This document shows, piece by piece, positions 63,095 to 64,000 of a stretch of 64,000 nucleotides of DNA; the first letter of the stretch is position 1, and every line of letters begins with the position of its first letter. The stretch lies in NCBI RefSeq assembly GCF_004801415.1, contig NZ_SSNX01000002.1, positions 62,001 through 126,000 of the forward strand, read 5' to 3'. Source of the DNA: Deinococcus sp. KSM4-11. GTDB taxonomy: Bacteria > Deinococcota > Deinococci > Deinococcales > Deinococcaceae. Below the pieces are notes generated by a model. That model made no database searches. It was not told the DNA's origin and saw only the letters and a list, made by a program, of their open reading frames with translations. The translations under genes and the position numbers were made by a program.

Positions 63095-63304
63095 ATGACT
63101 GAGAAGGTGAGCCTGAGCAGCAGTGACTTCCAGACGAGGGCCCTCGAAATCGCCTCCGACCTGTCCAGCATTGGTGCGCTCGACCATGGGGGCAAACACG
63201 GTGAGGAGTGGGCCCGTGCGCGCGCCGCCTACATTCGTGAACTGTATGAGATTCTGACCAGTCCCTCGGGTGAGGATCGCGGCGAACCGAATCCACGCCC
63301 CTGA
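63095..63304 (+). CDS. Small hypothetical cytosolic protein
   Basis: 69 residues, charged, predicted helical, no signal peptide or membrane segment. Contains FQTRALEIASDLSSIGALD and an amphipathic WARARAAYIRELYEIL helix. Family not recognised. Starts behind a TACGGT leaderless box, which supports it as real; the in-frame upstream ATG at 62900 is not supported. Divergent from the exopolysaccharide operon. Confidence 0.6.
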   Translation: MTEKVSLSSSDFQTRALEIASDLSSIGALDHGGKHGEEWARARAAYIRELYEILTSPSGEDRGEPNPRP

Positions 63305-63404
63305 AATCGGAGGGCGGAGTGGCGGTAACGGCCGGGGCCTTCCAAAGCTCAGGCGCCGCGCTGTGGTGCCGCCTGAACCGTGATGTGTTGCCGCGCATCC
63401 CGAC

Positions 63405-63433
63405 TTGACCGGCTCCGGCCCGGCTCCTAGATT
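63405..63433 (+). promoter_or_regulatory. Sigma-70-type promoter of the sugar importer operon
   Basis: TTGACC (63405-63410), exactly 17 nt, TAGATT (63428-63433). The clearest -35/-10 pair in the window. Expected start near 63440, giving a leader of about 30 nt before the leader ORF. Confidence 0.65.
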
Positions 63434-63470
63434 GAGGACACCGCCACCGCTGGACGAGGAGTGTCTTCCC

Positions 63471-63533
63471 ATGAATGCCCAGGACCAAACCGAGTCCATG
63501 ATCTGCCGCTGGTTCCGCAGCTGTCATGACTGA
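63471..63533 (+). CDS. Possible 20-codon leader ORF before the importer ATPase
   Basis: ATG at 63471 preceded by GAGGAG (63456-63461); peptide begins MNAQDQTESM, has two Cys and a Trp near its end, and stops inside the ATPase gene, overlapping its first codons. The ATPase ATG itself has no Shine-Dalgarno sequence, so the leader may deliver ribosomes to it. Confidence 0.4.
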   Translation: MNAQDQTESMICRWFRSCHD

Positions 63534-64000
63534 GCACGCGCCCGCCGGAGTGGCTGTCCGCTTCGAGGGTATCTCCAAGACCTTCGGGGAAATCGAGGTG
63601 CTTCACGACGTGACCTTCGGCGTGGCTGGCGGCACCATTCACGCGCTGCTGGGCGAGAATGGTGCCGGGAAGAGCACCCTGATGAAAGTGCTGGGCGGCT
63701 ACCATGCTCCCACGCACGGCACTGTTGTGCTCGACGGCGAGCCGATGGCCTTTCGCAGCAGCCGCGACGCTGAGGCGCAGGGCGTCGTCCTGATCCACCA
63801 GGAATTCAATCTCGCGGAAGACCTCACGGTCGCTCAGAACATCTACCTGGGCCACGAGCTGGGAGGCGCGCTGCTGGACGACGCGGCCATGCGGCGGGGC
63901 GCACTGGACGTGCTCGGGCGACTGGAAGTCAGCCTCGATCCGGACACGCGGGTGCGGCACCTGGCGGTGCCCATGAAACAGCTCGTCGAGATCGCGCGGG
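63526..64000 (+). CDS. Ribose/xylose-type sugar ABC importer ATPase (3' end outside window)
   Basis: 158 codons visible, open to the window edge. N-terminal ATPase domain of the two-domain RbsA/XylG/MglA class: FEGISKTFGEIEVLHDVTF, Walker A LLGENGAGKSTLMKVLGG (46-63 region) and Q-loop LIHQEFNLAEDLTVAQNIYLG split at Gln. The family normally has about 500 residues with a second ATPase half, so about two thirds are missing here. Permease and binding protein are expected downstream. Start at 63526 is by homology; it overlaps the leader ORF. Confidence 0.88.
   Translation, partial: MTEHAPAGVAVRFEGISKTFGEIEVLHDVTFGVAGGTIHALLGENGAGKSTLMKVLGGYHAPTHGTVVLDGEPMAFRSSRDAEAQGVVLIHQEFNLAEDLTVAQNIYLGHELGGALLDDAAMRRGALDVLGRLEVSLDPDTRVRHLAVPMKQLVEIAR

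Overview
The window looks like chromosomal DNA of a Deinococcus-type bacterium. It is very GC-rich and gene-dense. Proteins carry both classical signal peptides and lipoboxes. Many genes lack a Shine-Dalgarno site and instead have a TAnnnT box 5-9 nt before the ATG, the leaderless-mRNA signature known to be common in Deinococcus. No tRNA, rRNA, CRISPR array, insertion sequence or phage gene was seen. The genus call is inference; no 16S or marker-gene comparison was possible.

Layout. 1-9303 (+): a peptide-scavenging operon in which two binding-protein/permease sets are arranged almost as mirror images around a gamma-glutamyltransferase-like enzyme, ending with an acetamidase/formamidase. 9379-15866 (+): a membrane PAS/degenerate-GGDEF/EAL protein, a large papain-like lipoprotein and a small secreted protein. 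15954-18773 (-): galactonate catabolism (kinase, aldolase, dehydratase). 18976-20664 (+): an orphan cytosolic histidine kinase. 20691-26600 (-): one compact, translationally coupled respiratory operon encoding a caa3-type oxidase and a bc1-type complex, in which both oxidase subunit II and cytochrome b carry fused cytochrome c domains. 26710-27780 (-): a DUF2156 protein. 27965-31380 (+): a PhnDCE-type transporter with an unusually long permease. 31576-35960: regulators, an aldo/keto reductase and a GAF-GGDEF diguanylate cyclase. 36034-42822 (-): a polyol import and oxidation operon, controlled by a divergent LacI repressor (43071) for which two near-identical 18-bp palindromic operators are visible. 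44108-46522 (+): an MFS transporter and an acyl-CoA dehydrogenase homologue. 46587-49568 (+): a three-gene type III polyketide synthase / methyltransferase / flavin monooxygenase operon, comparable in logic to srsABC phenolic-lipid operons. 49819-52059 (+): a SARP-like regulator with a degenerate P-loop.

The most interesting part is 52535-62724. A minus-strand operon encodes a PelF-like GT4 glycosyltransferase, a membrane protein of about 12 segments, a LegB-like sugar-nucleotide dehydratase/epimerase, a nucleotidyltransferase, a second SDR epimerase, a 706-residue lipoprotein with the three motifs of polysaccharide deacetylases, and a GH114-like hydrolase. A second, exported GH114 lipoprotein converges on it. 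GT4 + deacetylase + GH114 is the enzymatic set of alpha-1,4-galactosamine polymers (bacterial Pel; fungal galactosaminogalactan, made with Agd3 and Ega3). I infer a cationic, partly deacetylated galactosamine exopolysaccharide system in which the functions of PelA are split over separate proteins and the usual PelD/PelE/PelB/PelC partners are absent. The window ends in the ATPase gene of a ribose/xylose-type importer, preceded by a good promoter and a 20-codon leader ORF.
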